A stretch of DNA of 64,000 nt from Dyella telluris (GTDB taxonomy: Bacteria > Pseudomonadota > Gammaproteobacteria > Xanthomonadales > Rhodanobacteraceae), in the NCBI RefSeq assembly GCF_014297575.1, contig NZ_CP060412.1, positions 3,658,001 to 3,722,000 of the forward strand, read 5' to 3'. The notes under the pieces are model-generated. The model did not search any database, had not been told where the DNA came from, and saw only the letters and a list, made by a program, of their open reading frames with translations. Of the stretch, positions 35,191-44,489 are shown one piece after another. Position 1 is the stretch's first letter, and the number at the start of each line of letters is the position of its first letter. A program made the translations under genes and the position numbers.

Positions 35191-35246
35191 TTCGAATACC
35201 TTGGGATTGAGGTTTCGTGTTATTTCGTTTTACATCATATTTCATC
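35183..35246. promoter_or_regulatory. Divergent promoter with repeated TTTCRTT motifs
   Basis: Between the aldolase and agaS starts, the heptamer TTTCRTT or a close variant occurs at 35185 (TTTCATT), 35213 (TTTCGTG), 35223 (TTTCGTT) and 35240 (TTTCATC). The second and third are exactly 10 bp apart. Repeated TTTCRTTTY elements are the known style of AgaR operators. Regulation of both divergent units by the DeoR/AgaR-type gene at 31928 is inferred. Confidence 0.55.
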
Positions 35247-35248
35247 AG

Positions 35249-36457
35249 ATGACCATGCCTGTCAAACCCGCCATGACTTTTCCGACGCTGGAATCGCTGA
35301 AAGCCGCATCGCCCGCCGAACAGGCGCGACGCGGTTATGCCGACACCCTGCGCGAGATCCTTCAGCAACCCGATACGTGGCGTGACACTGCCTCGCGGCT
35401 GGTCGATGCCGGCGCGCGGGGCATGCTGGGCGAACTGCTCGCCACGCCACCGCAGAACATCGTGCTCACCGGTTCGGGCAGCTCGGTCTACGTGGGCGAA
35501 TGCCTGGCGCCGGTGCTGCAGGCCGGTCTGGGCATTCCCGCGCAGGCCATCGCCGCCGGCACGCTGCTGACGCATCGGCGCGGCACGCTGCCCCATGGGC
35601 GGGGACTGCTCGTGTCCATTGCGCGTTCGGGCGACAGCCCGGAAAGCGCCAGCGTGGTGGATCAGGTGTTGGAGGCGGAGCCCGCGTACCGGCATCTGGT
35701 GGTGACCTGCAATGTGCAGGGACAGCTGGCCACGCGTTATCGCCACGAGCCGCGCGTGCACGTGCTGCAGCTTTCGCCGCGCACCAATGACCGCAGCCTG
35801 GTGATGACCAGCAGTTTCACCAACCTGGTACTGGGTGGCACCGGCCTGCTGCAGGCCCACGCGGGCAACACCGATGCGGGACTGGCGGACCTCGCCGCCA
35901 ACATCGCCACGCATCTGTTCGAGCGCCATGGCGATGCACTGGCGCGCGAAGGTGCGGGCGACTTCGATGCCGCGCTCTATCTCGGCAGTGGCGCCGCCTT
36001 CGGTGCGGCGCGCGAAGCCGCGCTGAAGATGCTGGAAATGTCCGGCGGCGCCGTCAGTGCCATGTGCGAAACCTATCTGGGCCTGCGGCACGGGCCGATG
36101 TCCTGGCTGGATCGTCCGTGCCCGGTGGTGGCCTTCCTTTCCAGCGTGCCGGCCGTGCGCGCCTACGAGCTCGACCTGCTGCGCGAGATCGCGCGCAAGA
36201 AGCTCGGTGGCGTGCGCATCGTGGTGGGCGAGGCGATTCCTGCCGATGTGATCGGCCCTGGCGATGTGGCCGTCGAATTGCCCGGGTTCTCGCAGCTGGA
36301 CGAAGCGCAGCAGGCCATGGTGCACGTGGTGGCGGGCCAGTTGCTCGCGCTGTTCCGTTGCCTGTCGCTGGGTCAGCAACCGGATGCACCGTCGCAGGGC
36401 GTGCTGACGCGCGTGGTCGAAGCGTTCGCCATCCACGGCGCGGAGAAGGGCGCGTGA
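35249..36457 (+). CDS. agaS: AgaS-like SIS-domain sugar-phosphate isomerase/deaminase
   Basis: About 402-residue protein with two SIS domains (residues about 60-200 and 240-370), as in AgaS and GlmS isomerase halves. Motifs: VLTGSGSSVYVGE, LVSIARSGDSPESASVVDQVL, LSPRTNDRSLVMTSSFTN and YLGSGAAFGAAREAALKMLEMSGGAV, with the downstream TYLGLRHGPMSWL. AgaS converts galactosamine-6-phosphate to tagatose-6-phosphate and ammonia. Three possible ATGs (35249, 35255, 35273) fall in the first 25 bases; the choice is uncertain. Followed by two kinase genes with GTGA overlaps. Confidence 0.87.
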   Translation: MTMPVKPAMTFPTLESLKAASPAEQARRGYADTLREILQQPDTWRDTASRLVDAGARGMLGELLATPPQNIVLTGSGSSVYVGECLAPVLQAGLGIPAQAIAAGTLLTHRRGTLPHGRGLLVSIARSGDSPESASVVDQVLEAEPAYRHLVVTCNVQGQLATRYRHEPRVHVLQLSPRTNDRSLVMTSSFTNLVLGGTGLLQAHAGNTDAGLADLAANIATHLFERHGDALAREGAGDFDAALYLGSGAAFGAAREAALKMLEMSGGAVSAMCETYLGLRHGPMSWLDRPCPVVAFLSSVPAVRAYELDLLREIARKKLGGVRIVVGEAIPADVIGPGDVAVELPGFSQLDEAQQAMVHVVAGQLLALFRCLSLGQQPDAPSQGVLTRVVEAFAIHGAEKGA

Positions 36458-37380
36458 AGCCGCTGCTGATGGCCGGCGAGATCAATGTCGACCTGGTCTT
36501 CACCGGGTGCGGACGCCTGCCTGAATTCGGTGGCGAAGTGCTGGCCTCGGGCTTCCGCCAGGGGCCGGGCAGCTCGTCGATGATCTGCGCCATGGGGCTT
36601 GCCCGGCTGGGCCACTCCGTGGCGTTCGCCGGCGTGACCGGTGCGGACGGCTGGGGCGATTACTGCATCGACGCCATGCGCGACGCAGGCATCGACGTAT
36701 CCGCCGTGACGCGCGACGCCTCGCTGCAGACCGGTATCACGGTAGCGCTGTCGTCATCGCATGACCGCGCGCTGGTTACCTACATGGGTGCCATCGGTGC
36801 CTTGCGCGACGACATGATTGCCGATGCGCAGCTGGCTGCGTGTGGCCACCTGCACGTCTCCTCGTATTACCTGCAGGACGCGCTGCGTCCCGGGCTGCGC
36901 GCACTGTTCAAGCGAGCGCGGCGCGCGGGACTCACCGTGTCGCTCGATCCCGGGTTCGATCCACACCAGCGGTGGGGCAGGGAGCTGGTCCAATTGCTGC
37001 CGCTGGTCGACGTATTCCTGCCGAACGAACGCGAGGCCTGCGCCATCAGTGGAGAGGCTGATGCGCTCGCCTCGCTGCATGCGCTGCGCAATGGACACAC
37101 GCTTACCGTGGTCAAGCTGGGCAGCGATGGCTGCATGGCCTTGCAACCGGATGGCAGGCCACTCAGTGCACCGGCGCATGCCGTCGATGTGCTGGACAGC
37201 ACCGGTGCCGGTGACTCGTTCGACGCCGGTTTCCTGCATGCCTGGCGGCAGGGTCTTCCGTTGCGTGAATGCCTGCGTTGGGGCAGCGCCTGCGGCTCGC
37301 TGTCCACGCGCGGTATCGGAGGCACGGCCTGCCAAGGCAGCGAGGCTGACGTGCGCGTGTTGCTGGGGGCGGCAGCGTGA
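36454..37380 (+). CDS. PfkB-family sugar kinase (first)
   Basis: 308-residue ribokinase-family kinase. It starts GTG inside the last codons of agaS (GTGA overlap). PfkB signatures: GEINVDLVFTG at the N terminus, QGPGSSSMICAMGLARLG, and the C-terminal active-site motif DSTGAGDSFDAGF. VVKLGSDGC is the typical strand before it. It could phosphorylate galactosamine or N-acetylgalactosamine, providing the substrate for AgaS or its deacetylase. This is inferred from position; sequence alone does not set the substrate. It is translationally coupled on both sides. Confidence 0.88.
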   Translation: MKPLLMAGEINVDLVFTGCGRLPEFGGEVLASGFRQGPGSSSMICAMGLARLGHSVAFAGVTGADGWGDYCIDAMRDAGIDVSAVTRDASLQTGITVALSSSHDRALVTYMGAIGALRDDMIADAQLAACGHLHVSSYYLQDALRPGLRALFKRARRAGLTVSLDPGFDPHQRWGRELVQLLPLVDVFLPNEREACAISGEADALASLHALRNGHTLTVVKLGSDGCMALQPDGRPLSAPAHAVDVLDSTGAGDSFDAGFLHAWRQGLPLRECLRWGSACGSLSTRGIGGTACQGSEADVRVLLGAAA

Positions 37381-38309
37381 TCACGGTCGGCGGCTTCAAC
37401 ACGGCCATCGACCGGTTGGTGACGCTGGACGTATTGCAGCCCGGCACCGTGCAGCGGGCAAGCGCCGTGCAGGGCTATCCCGGTGGCAAGGGCGTGCATG
37501 TGGCGCAGACGATTGCCGCACTGGGCGAGCCGGTGCAACTGGTAGGCCTGATCGATGCTGCGCATCGCAACTTCGTTACGCGCCGGATGAGCGAGCGCGG
37601 CGTGTTGTTCCACGGCGTGGAGATCAGCGATGACCTGCGCCAGTGCCTCGCATTGCGCGAGCGCGATGGCCGCATGACCGAGGTGCTCGATCCCGGCCCG
37701 CTGCTCACGACTGCTGCGCGTGAACAACTGCTGCGAACACTGGATCGCTGCCTCGACAACAGCGAGGTGCTGGTGCTCACCGGCAGCCTGCCGCGCGGTT
37801 TCGAAAGCGACACGTATGCACGCATCGTGTGGCAGGCGAATGGCAACGGCATGCCCTGTCTGGTGGATGCCAGCGGTGATGTACTGCGCCAGGCCGTCGA
37901 TGCACAGCCCGGCGTGATCAAGCCCAACCGTGACGAAGCCTCCGATCTCGCCGGTCGTGCGGTGCGCACTTTGAGTGACGCGGCAGACGTGGCACGTGCG
38001 CTGTATGCGCGGGGCATCGCCCAGCCGGTGGTGACGCTCGGTGCGGAAGGCGCAGTGGCCTTTGATGGGCGCGTGGCATGGCATGCCTCGGTCGAACTGG
38101 CCCACAGCACCAATGCGGTGGGCTCCGGTGATTGTTTTCTGGCCGGGCTGGCGGTGGCGCGCAAGCGTGGCGAGCCGCTTGAGGTGGCATTGCGCCTGGG
38201 CGTGGCATGCGGTGTGGCCAATGCGATGGAAGAGGAAACCGGCTACGTGCGACGCACGTGCGTGGAGACGCTGCTCGAGCAGGTAACCGTGAGGTCGCTC
38301 GAGGGGTGA
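37377..38309 (+). CDS. PfkB-family kinase, tagatose-6-phosphate kinase-like (LacC/FruK group)
   Basis: 310-residue kinase of the LacC/1-phosphofructokinase group of PfkB: ITVGGFNTAIDRLV at the start (compare the T-x-NPAxD pattern), GYPGGKGVHVAQTIAALG, VLTGSLPRG, IKPNRDEA and the active-site motif NAVGSGDCFLAG, with the catalytic Asp. The substrate is likely tagatose-6-phosphate, giving the bisphosphate cut by the aldolase at 34273. It starts with GTG overlapping the previous stop. With agaS and the other kinase it forms a three-gene coupled unit. Confidence 0.87.
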   Translation: MITVGGFNTAIDRLVTLDVLQPGTVQRASAVQGYPGGKGVHVAQTIAALGEPVQLVGLIDAAHRNFVTRRMSERGVLFHGVEISDDLRQCLALRERDGRMTEVLDPGPLLTTAAREQLLRTLDRCLDNSEVLVLTGSLPRGFESDTYARIVWQANGNGMPCLVDASGDVLRQAVDAQPGVIKPNRDEASDLAGRAVRTLSDAADVARALYARGIAQPVVTLGAEGAVAFDGRVAWHASVELAHSTNAVGSGDCFLAGLAVARKRGEPLEVALRLGVACGVANAMEEETGYVRRTCVETLLEQVTVRSLEG

Positions 38310-38478
38310 CGCGCATGCGTGCAGGTGACGCATGACGGTTGGAAGGGTGTTTCAGGGCTCGTGCTGCGGGGAAGGCAGTGGCGGGTTCAGGTGAAAGAAG
38401 CAGACGACGAGGGTTCGAACGCGCGGAATGGGGCGCGGTTATCCACCTATGAACTGATCGGATTGGGGAGAGCGTGTT

Positions 38479-41400
38479 ATGGGATCCAATGAAGCCCGCG
38501 TACTGCGGAAAACTGGCCTGGCTGCAGCGTTGGGAATGCTGTTGGTATCCATGGCCGCGCAAGGTCAGTCGACTACCGGCAACATCTACGGCCGCATCCC
38601 CGCGCAGGCGGGCGATACGGTGGTGCTCAACAATGGCGTCGGCCTGACGCGCAGCGTCAATATCGACAGCCAGGGCCGCTACAACGCGACACAGCTTCCG
38701 GTCGGCACGTATTCGGTCACCGTGATGCACGACGGCAAGGAAGTGCAGCGCCGTGACAACGTGCAGCTGAAAGTGGGCGCCGGCGTGGACGTTTCCTTTG
38801 GCGGCGAGGCGGCTGCGAGCGCAACGGCGAACGCCAAGCAGCTGGCAAGCGTCTCCGTGTCGGCCAATGCACTGCCTCCGATTGACGTGAGTACGGTGGA
38901 TTCGCGCACCGTGGTGACGGCGGAACAGCTGGCCAAGCTGCCCCTGCCGCACACGGCCGAGGCGGCCGCCTTGCTGGCGCCCGGTACGGTCAACTCATCC
39001 ATCGGCGCATCCGGTATCAATGGCTCGCCGCTGATCAGCTTCGGCGGATCGTCGGTGACCGAGAACGCGTATTACATCAACGGATTCAACACGACCGATC
39101 CGATGGGCTCCAACGGCGGCATCACGCTTCCCTACGGCTCGATCGATCAGGAAGAGGTTTACACCGGCGGCTACAGCGCCCAGTACGGCCGCAGTGATGG
39201 CGGCGTACTCAACATGGTCGGCAAGAGTGGTACCAACGACTGGCATTTCGGCGGGCAGTTTCTTTACGAGCCGTCGTCGCTGCGCGCGAGCCAGGACAAC
39301 ACCTATTACCAGAACGGCCTTCCGCCCACCCCGGTGGCCGGGCGCCTGTACAGCCCGAACAACCAGAACAACGCCTGGCATTCCACCTACGACATCTACC
39401 TGGGTGGTCCGCTGATCAAGGACCGTCTCTTCCTGTTCGCCTCCGCCGAGATGGAGCAGCAGCAAGGCAACGCGGTGGGCAATGTCACCGCGGGCACCAA
39501 TACGCACTACACATACAAGACGCCCAAGTGGTACACCAAGGTCAACTGGAACATCACCGACAGCAACCTGCTCGAAGTGACCGGTGCGTCCGACGTCTAC
39601 AAGACGTCGGGGACGATGTACAACTACGACTACAACGCCCTGCATGACACCAGCCTCAACGGCCAGGCCCAGTCCAACCAGACCGGCGGCACCATGTGGT
39701 CAGGCAAGTTCACCAGCTATCTCACCGACAGCCTCACTTTCACGGCGCTGTACGGCAAGATGACCACTTATCTCTACAACCAGGTGCCCGGCTACAACCC
39801 GGACCTGGCTTACATCTCGGGCGCCACCAACCAGAATCCCGACCTCAACGGCGGTGTGCCGAACATCGGCGAGCAGACGCTGCGGTACGCGCCCACGCCC
39901 AACGCCAACAACAAGACCACCAACCTGCGCCTCAGCCTGACCTATGTGCTGGGCAGCCACACGCTCACCGCGGGTATCGACAATCTGCGGGCCAGCGCGA
40001 ACGGACACATCAACATCACGTCCGGTCCCGGCTACAACTGGATCTACGGTTACACGAGCCATCCCGACCAGCCGTTGAATGCCAGCCTGGGCGTCCCCGC
40101 GCTGAGCGGCTACGCGAATGGTGCTGGCGGCTACTACGTGCAGAAGTACATCAACGTGGACGGTGGAAACCTGACGTCGGTGCAGAACGCGCAGTTCATC
40201 GAAGACCTGTGGCAGGTCAACGACCGCTGGTTGCTGTCGCTGGGCCTGCGCAACGACGGCTTCACCAACAACAACAAGCTCGGCCAGGCCTATATGCGGC
40301 AGACCTCGCCGCAGTGGGCACCGCGCCTGGGCTTCAGCTGGGACGTCAACGGTGACGGCAGCTTCAAGGTGTTCGGCAATGCAGGCCGCTACAACCTCGG
40401 TTCGCCGCTGTCGCCGGGCGGTATCGCCAATGGTGTGCTGCGCACCCGCGAGTACTACACCTACAGCGGCATCGCACCCGATGGAACGCCCACCGGCCTG
40501 ACCTATGTGGCGGGTCCCGTGGCCAGCAACAACTTCTATGGCCAGGTGTTCGATCCGCGCACGGTCACCGTGAAGAACATCAAGGCCATGAGCCAGGATG
40601 AATTCATGGCGGGCTTCGCCAAGACCGCCGGACCGAACTGGGTGTACGGCGGCAAGCTCACGCTGCGCATCTTGCGCAACCAGATCGACGACTACTGCGA
40701 TACGGACACGGTGTTCGCCAAGGCGGCCGCGCAGGGTGTGGTGGGGGCCGACGCCACCAACAATGCCTCGTGTTACTACATCAATCCCGGCGTGGCCAAC
40801 ACCTTCTCGATCCGTGATTCCAGCGGCGTGTTCCACGACGTACGCATGACCAATGCCGAGATGCGTTTCCCGGCCATGATGCGCAAGTACTACGGGCTGG
40901 AGGGATATCTGGAGCATCCCTTCGACGGCACGTGGTACGGCAAGGTCAACTACACCTTCTCGCGCAGCTACGGCAACACCGAAGGCTGGGGCCAATCGAG
41001 CCAGGGCAGTGCGGGCGGCACGCAGAACACCCAGTGGGACTATCCGGAGCTGATGTACTACGGCGGCGGCCCGCAGGGCAACGACCATACGCATCAGATC
41101 AAGGCCTTTGGCTACTACCAGGTGACGCCCGAGTGGATGGTGTCCGCCAATCTGAGCCTGATGTCGGGCGGTCCGAAGTTCTGTTATGGCCTGTATGGCA
41201 GCGATCCGTTCAACACCAGCACCAACGATCCGGATGGTTACGGTTCCAGCTATCACTGGTGCAACGGTCAACCTTCGGCGCCGGGAGCGTCCGGTCGCCT
41301 CCCGTGGATCAAGCAGCTCGACCTTGGCGTGCACTACCGGCCTGAGTTTGCCCAGCATAAATTGGGCTTCAGCCTGGACGTGTTCAACGTGACCAACAGC

Positions 41401-41529
41401 CAGGTGCCGCTGGGTGTGAACAGCACGCTGTACACCGACACCACCGGCACCATGAACCCGGCGTATGGCACGCCGCTCACGTCGCAGCCGCCACGTTATG
41501 TGCGCCTGGGTGTCACCTACGACTACTGA
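38479..41529 (+). CDS. TonB-dependent receptor, carbohydrate-type (Oar-like)
   Basis: 1016-residue outer-membrane receptor. It has a signal peptide (residues 1-29), a carboxypeptidase-regulatory-like domain (about 35-105, NATQLPVGTYSVTVMHDG), a plug (about 130-255, with ENAYYINGFNTTDPMGSNGG and QYGRSDGGVLNMVGKSGTN) and a long beta-barrel that ends RLGVTYDY, with an aromatic last residue. This Oar/OmpA-related layout is common in Xanthomonadales carbohydrate loci (CUT systems). It lies 169 bp after the kinase gene, so it may have its own promoter. It is the likely importer of the glycan handled by the downstream hydrolases. Confidence 0.9.
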   Translation: MGSNEARVLRKTGLAAALGMLLVSMAAQGQSTTGNIYGRIPAQAGDTVVLNNGVGLTRSVNIDSQGRYNATQLPVGTYSVTVMHDGKEVQRRDNVQLKVGAGVDVSFGGEAAASATANAKQLASVSVSANALPPIDVSTVDSRTVVTAEQLAKLPLPHTAEAAALLAPGTVNSSIGASGINGSPLISFGGSSVTENAYYINGFNTTDPMGSNGGITLPYGSIDQEEVYTGGYSAQYGRSDGGVLNMVGKSGTNDWHFGGQFLYEPSSLRASQDNTYYQNGLPPTPVAGRLYSPNNQNNAWHSTYDIYLGGPLIKDRLFLFASAEMEQQQGNAVGNVTAGTNTHYTYKTPKWYTKVNWNITDSNLLEVTGASDVYKTSGTMYNYDYNALHDTSLNGQAQSNQTGGTMWSGKFTSYLTDSLTFTALYGKMTTYLYNQVPGYNPDLAYISGATNQNPDLNGGVPNIGEQTLRYAPTPNANNKTTNLRLSLTYVLGSHTLTAGIDNLRASANGHINITSGPGYNWIYGYTSHPDQPLNASLGVPALSGYANGAGGYYVQKYINVDGGNLTSVQNAQFIEDLWQVNDRWLLSLGLRNDGFTNNNKLGQAYMRQTSPQWAPRLGFSWDVNGDGSFKVFGNAGRYNLGSPLSPGGIANGVLRTREYYTYSGIAPDGTPTGLTYVAGPVASNNFYGQVFDPRTVTVKNIKAMSQDEFMAGFAKTAGPNWVYGGKLTLRILRNQIDDYCDTDTVFAKAAAQGVVGADATNNASCYYINPGVANTFSIRDSSGVFHDVRMTNAEMRFPAMMRKYYGLEGYLEHPFDGTWYGKVNYTFSRSYGNTEGWGQSSQGSAGGTQNTQWDYPELMYYGGGPQGNDHTHQIKAFGYYQVTPEWMVSANLSLMSGGPKFCYGLYGSDPFNTSTNDPDGYGSSYHWCNGQPSAPGASGRLPWIKQLDLGVHYRPEFAQHKLGFSLDVFNVTNSQVPLGVNSTLYTDTTGTMNPAYGTPLTSQPPRYVRLGVTYDY

Positions 41530-41654
41530 CCGCGGATATCCGCGCGTCGTGGTGTCGTGCAGGAAGGGGCGCCGTCCGGCTTCGGCCGGATGGCGGCCCG
41601 ATGAGGCCTGCATGAGAGTGAAACAGATCCCATAAGGATCATGAGGGGTTGAAC

Positions 41655-44396
41655 ATGCGTTTGCGTACCGGACTTCTGCTGGGTCTTCTCCTGCCTGCGC
41701 TGAGCGCCCACGCCCAGGTGAAAGTGTGGGAGGGCAACCTGTCCATGCCCACGTCGGATGAGGGCGCGCCGGATGAAAATCCGCCCTTTGACATCTATGG
41801 GAAAGACAAAGAGCGGTTCAACTACCCGTACACCATGCGCAGGGTGGTTCGCGCGACCGAGAGCAAGCAGGACTACCGCGCGCTGTTTCTTGAGAACGAA
41901 TACCTGAGGTGTTCGGTCCTGCCCGATCTTGGCGGTCGCATCTATACCTGCATCGACAAGATCAACGGCCAGCCGATGTTCTATGCCAATCCCACGATCA
42001 AGAAGGCCCTCATTGGCTATCGCGGTGTGTGGGCCACGTTCGGCGTGGAGTTCAACTTCCCGGTATCGCACAACTGGGTCACGCTTTCCCCGGTCGACTA
42101 CTCGTATGGCAGCAAGCCCGATGGCAGTGCATCGATCGTCGTCGGTAACCGGGACCGGGTCTATGGCATGGAATGGCGCGTTGAGCTGGTGCTCCGCCCG
42201 GGCAGCACGGTGCTCGAGGAAAAAGTCACGCTTTCCAATCCCGACGATCTGAGGCACCGGTTCTATTGGTGGAACAACGCCGGCGTGCAGGTCTGGGACG
42301 ATTCGAAGATTTACTATCCCACGCAATTCACGGCGAGCCATGGTTTCACCTACGTGGATACCTGGCCGGTGAACGGGAAAGGGCGTGATCTGAGCATCGT
42401 CGGCAATCATCTGGACGGCCCGGTGTCGCAGTTCTTCCACGAGAGCAGGGAGCCGTTCACGGGCATCTATCACCCTCACACGGATGCGGGCGTGGTGCAT
42501 TACGCCGAGTTCGCCGACCTGCCGGCCAAGAAGGTTTTCAGCTTTGGTGCCGATGCCAAGGGGTTGGCGTGGCACAAGGCGCTGTCCGACAACGACAGCG
42601 GTTATATCGAGATGCAGAACGGGCTGTTCCGCAACCAGGAAACCTACGGCTTCCTTGAGCCCCAGCAGACCATTCGATTCAGTGAGTACTGGATGCCGGT
42701 GCGGCAGATCGGCGGAATCTCCCGTGCGAACCTGCATGGCGTAGTGTCCATGGCAAGAGTGGCCGGCAAGAACGGCAAGGACACCCTGGCAGTGGCGCTC
42801 AACGCCAATGCGAAGATGGCCGATGCGCGGATCATGGTGCGCAAGGGCGACGCTATCGTGTTCGACCAGACGGTGTCTCTGGATCCCGCGAAAACCTGGT
42901 CGCACGCGTTCGACATCCGGCCCGCCGATGCGCCGTATACCTTCACCCTGGAGAACAAGGATCATCAGGTTCTCTTGACGCAGACCGAAGGCAAGTACGA
43001 CTGGACGCCCAAGGATCAGGTCCATGCCGGCGCACAGCCTGCCTATACCTCCCCCAAGGGAGCCTATCTTGAGCGGGGCCGGGACAAGGAACTCAATGGC
43101 AACCTGCTCGATGCGTGGGATATCTATACCGACGGGCTCGCCGCATCACCTGATAGCGCGGACCTTCTGAAGGCCAAGGGCCGGCTTGGCGTGAGCCTTT
43201 TTCGTTTCGAGGAAGCCTCTGGCCTGCTCAAGCAGGCGGAAGACCGGGATACGTCGGATGGTGAGACCCGCTATTACCGGGGGATCGCGGAAGCCGCACT
43301 GGGTCATCGAAACGTTGCGCGCGTCGAGTTCGAGGCCGCTTATCGTGACCCTTCCTACCGCACGTCCGGCGGCGTGGTGTTGGCCGAGCTGCTGGCGAGC
43401 GACCATGACGTGCTCGATGCGCAGAACGTGCTTGCCGGGATCTGCCCCGAACCGGTGGGCCCGTCCAGCGTGCAGCGTTGCCTGGAAGATCGCATCGCGC
43501 TCGAACGCAGCACCGGCCAGACCGATCATGCGCGGACGCTGGCGGAGGCATCGCTGGCGCAGTTTCCGACCAGTGCATTCCTGAAGAACGAGCTGTCGAA
43601 GCTCGGTTCCACCATGCCGGATCTCGAGACGCATCTGGCGGCGGATCCGAACCGGATTCTTCAACTGGTGATCCAGTACAACCAGCTGGGCCTCTACGCC
43701 GACTCGCTCACCCTGCTGACGCACACCTATCCGGATGTCCCCGCGCTTCACCGCGAGCCGGGCGAGTTGCCGGTGGGCAAGCACCCGATGCTTGCCTACT
43801 ACCGGGGCTTTGTCCGCGAGCAGCTTGGACAGTCGGGCAGAAAGGATTGGCAGGACGCCTCGCGGATGTCGCTTGCCTATGTCTTTCCGAGCGAGCCGTC
43901 TGCCATGACGGTGCTGCGTGCGGCGATCGCCGCCAACCCGTCCGATGCCTCCGCACACTTCCTGCTGGGCACGTTGCTGTTCTCCACGGGCAGGGTGGAT
44001 GAGGCGCTGGACGAATGGCGCCGCACGGCCAGCCTCCGGCCCGACACGCCAACGCTGGATGCCGACAGGGGCCGCGCACTGCTCGACATCAAGCACCAGC
44101 CGGCCGAGGCCGCCAAGGCGTTCGAGCACGGTTTCAAGGTGGATCCTGCAAACCCCGCGTTGTACGTGGGGATGAACAGGGCCATGCAGGCGCTTGGAAA
44201 ATCCGACGCCGAACGAGTGGCCATGTTCGAACGCTTCCCCGCCCATGCGGACATGCCCGACGAAGTGGTGCGTGCGTACGTCAAGGTGCTTCGTGAAAGC
44301 GGGCAGGATGCAAAGGCCGACGATCTGCTGATGCAGCACTTTCTCCCCGCTGAAGAGGGTGCCGCCCCGCTGGCGCCAAGCTCTGGAAAGCACTGA
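41655..44396 (+). CDS. DUF5107 protein with C-terminal TPR repeats
   Basis: 913-residue exported protein (signal peptide residues 1-22, ending AHA). The N-terminal half matches DUF5107, a galactose-mutarotase-like beta-supersandwich: YLRCSVLPDLGGRIYTCIDKINGQPMFY and IGYRGVWATFGVEFNFP are typical. From about residue 470 the protein is TPR-rich (AWDIYTDGLAASPDSADLL, then repeated helix pairs to the end, such as ASAHFLLGTLLFSTGRVDEALDEW). Such proteins are found in polysaccharide-use loci and may bind or cut glycans; activity is not established here. Start at 41655 is preceded by GAGGGG. Confidence 0.85.
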   Translation: MRLRTGLLLGLLLPALSAHAQVKVWEGNLSMPTSDEGAPDENPPFDIYGKDKERFNYPYTMRRVVRATESKQDYRALFLENEYLRCSVLPDLGGRIYTCIDKINGQPMFYANPTIKKALIGYRGVWATFGVEFNFPVSHNWVTLSPVDYSYGSKPDGSASIVVGNRDRVYGMEWRVELVLRPGSTVLEEKVTLSNPDDLRHRFYWWNNAGVQVWDDSKIYYPTQFTASHGFTYVDTWPVNGKGRDLSIVGNHLDGPVSQFFHESREPFTGIYHPHTDAGVVHYAEFADLPAKKVFSFGADAKGLAWHKALSDNDSGYIEMQNGLFRNQETYGFLEPQQTIRFSEYWMPVRQIGGISRANLHGVVSMARVAGKNGKDTLAVALNANAKMADARIMVRKGDAIVFDQTVSLDPAKTWSHAFDIRPADAPYTFTLENKDHQVLLTQTEGKYDWTPKDQVHAGAQPAYTSPKGAYLERGRDKELNGNLLDAWDIYTDGLAASPDSADLLKAKGRLGVSLFRFEEASGLLKQAEDRDTSDGETRYYRGIAEAALGHRNVARVEFEAAYRDPSYRTSGGVVLAELLASDHDVLDAQNVLAGICPEPVGPSSVQRCLEDRIALERSTGQTDHARTLAEASLAQFPTSAFLKNELSKLGSTMPDLETHLAADPNRILQLVIQYNQLGLYADSLTLLTHTYPDVPALHREPGELPVGKHPMLAYYRGFVREQLGQSGRKDWQDASRMSLAYVFPSEPSAMTVLRAAIAANPSDASAHFLLGTLLFSTGRVDEALDEWRRTASLRPDTPTLDADRGRALLDIKHQPAEAAKAFEHGFKVDPANPALYVGMNRAMQALGKSDAERVAMFERFPAHADMPDEVVRAYVKVLRESGQDAKADDLLMQHFLPAEEGAAPLAPSSGKH

Positions 44397-44489
44397 TAGC
44401 GCGTTGAATGTTTTCCTGGCGGATTGGCGCCATGACATGGGCTGTGTGCATGGAGTTGTGTGCAGCCCGTTTCATCCATGAGGATAGAG

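Noticed and set aside
34550..36436. Minus-strand frame of about 628 codons across agaS and the aldolase
   Set aside because: It would overlap two genes with clear enzyme motifs and runs through the divergent promoter; no ribosome-binding site or recognisable domain.
39700..41613. Minus-strand open frame of about 637 codons opposite the TonB receptor
   Set aside because: Antisense shadow of a strongly supported gene; translation is Val/His/Gly/Arg-rich with no motif or start signal.
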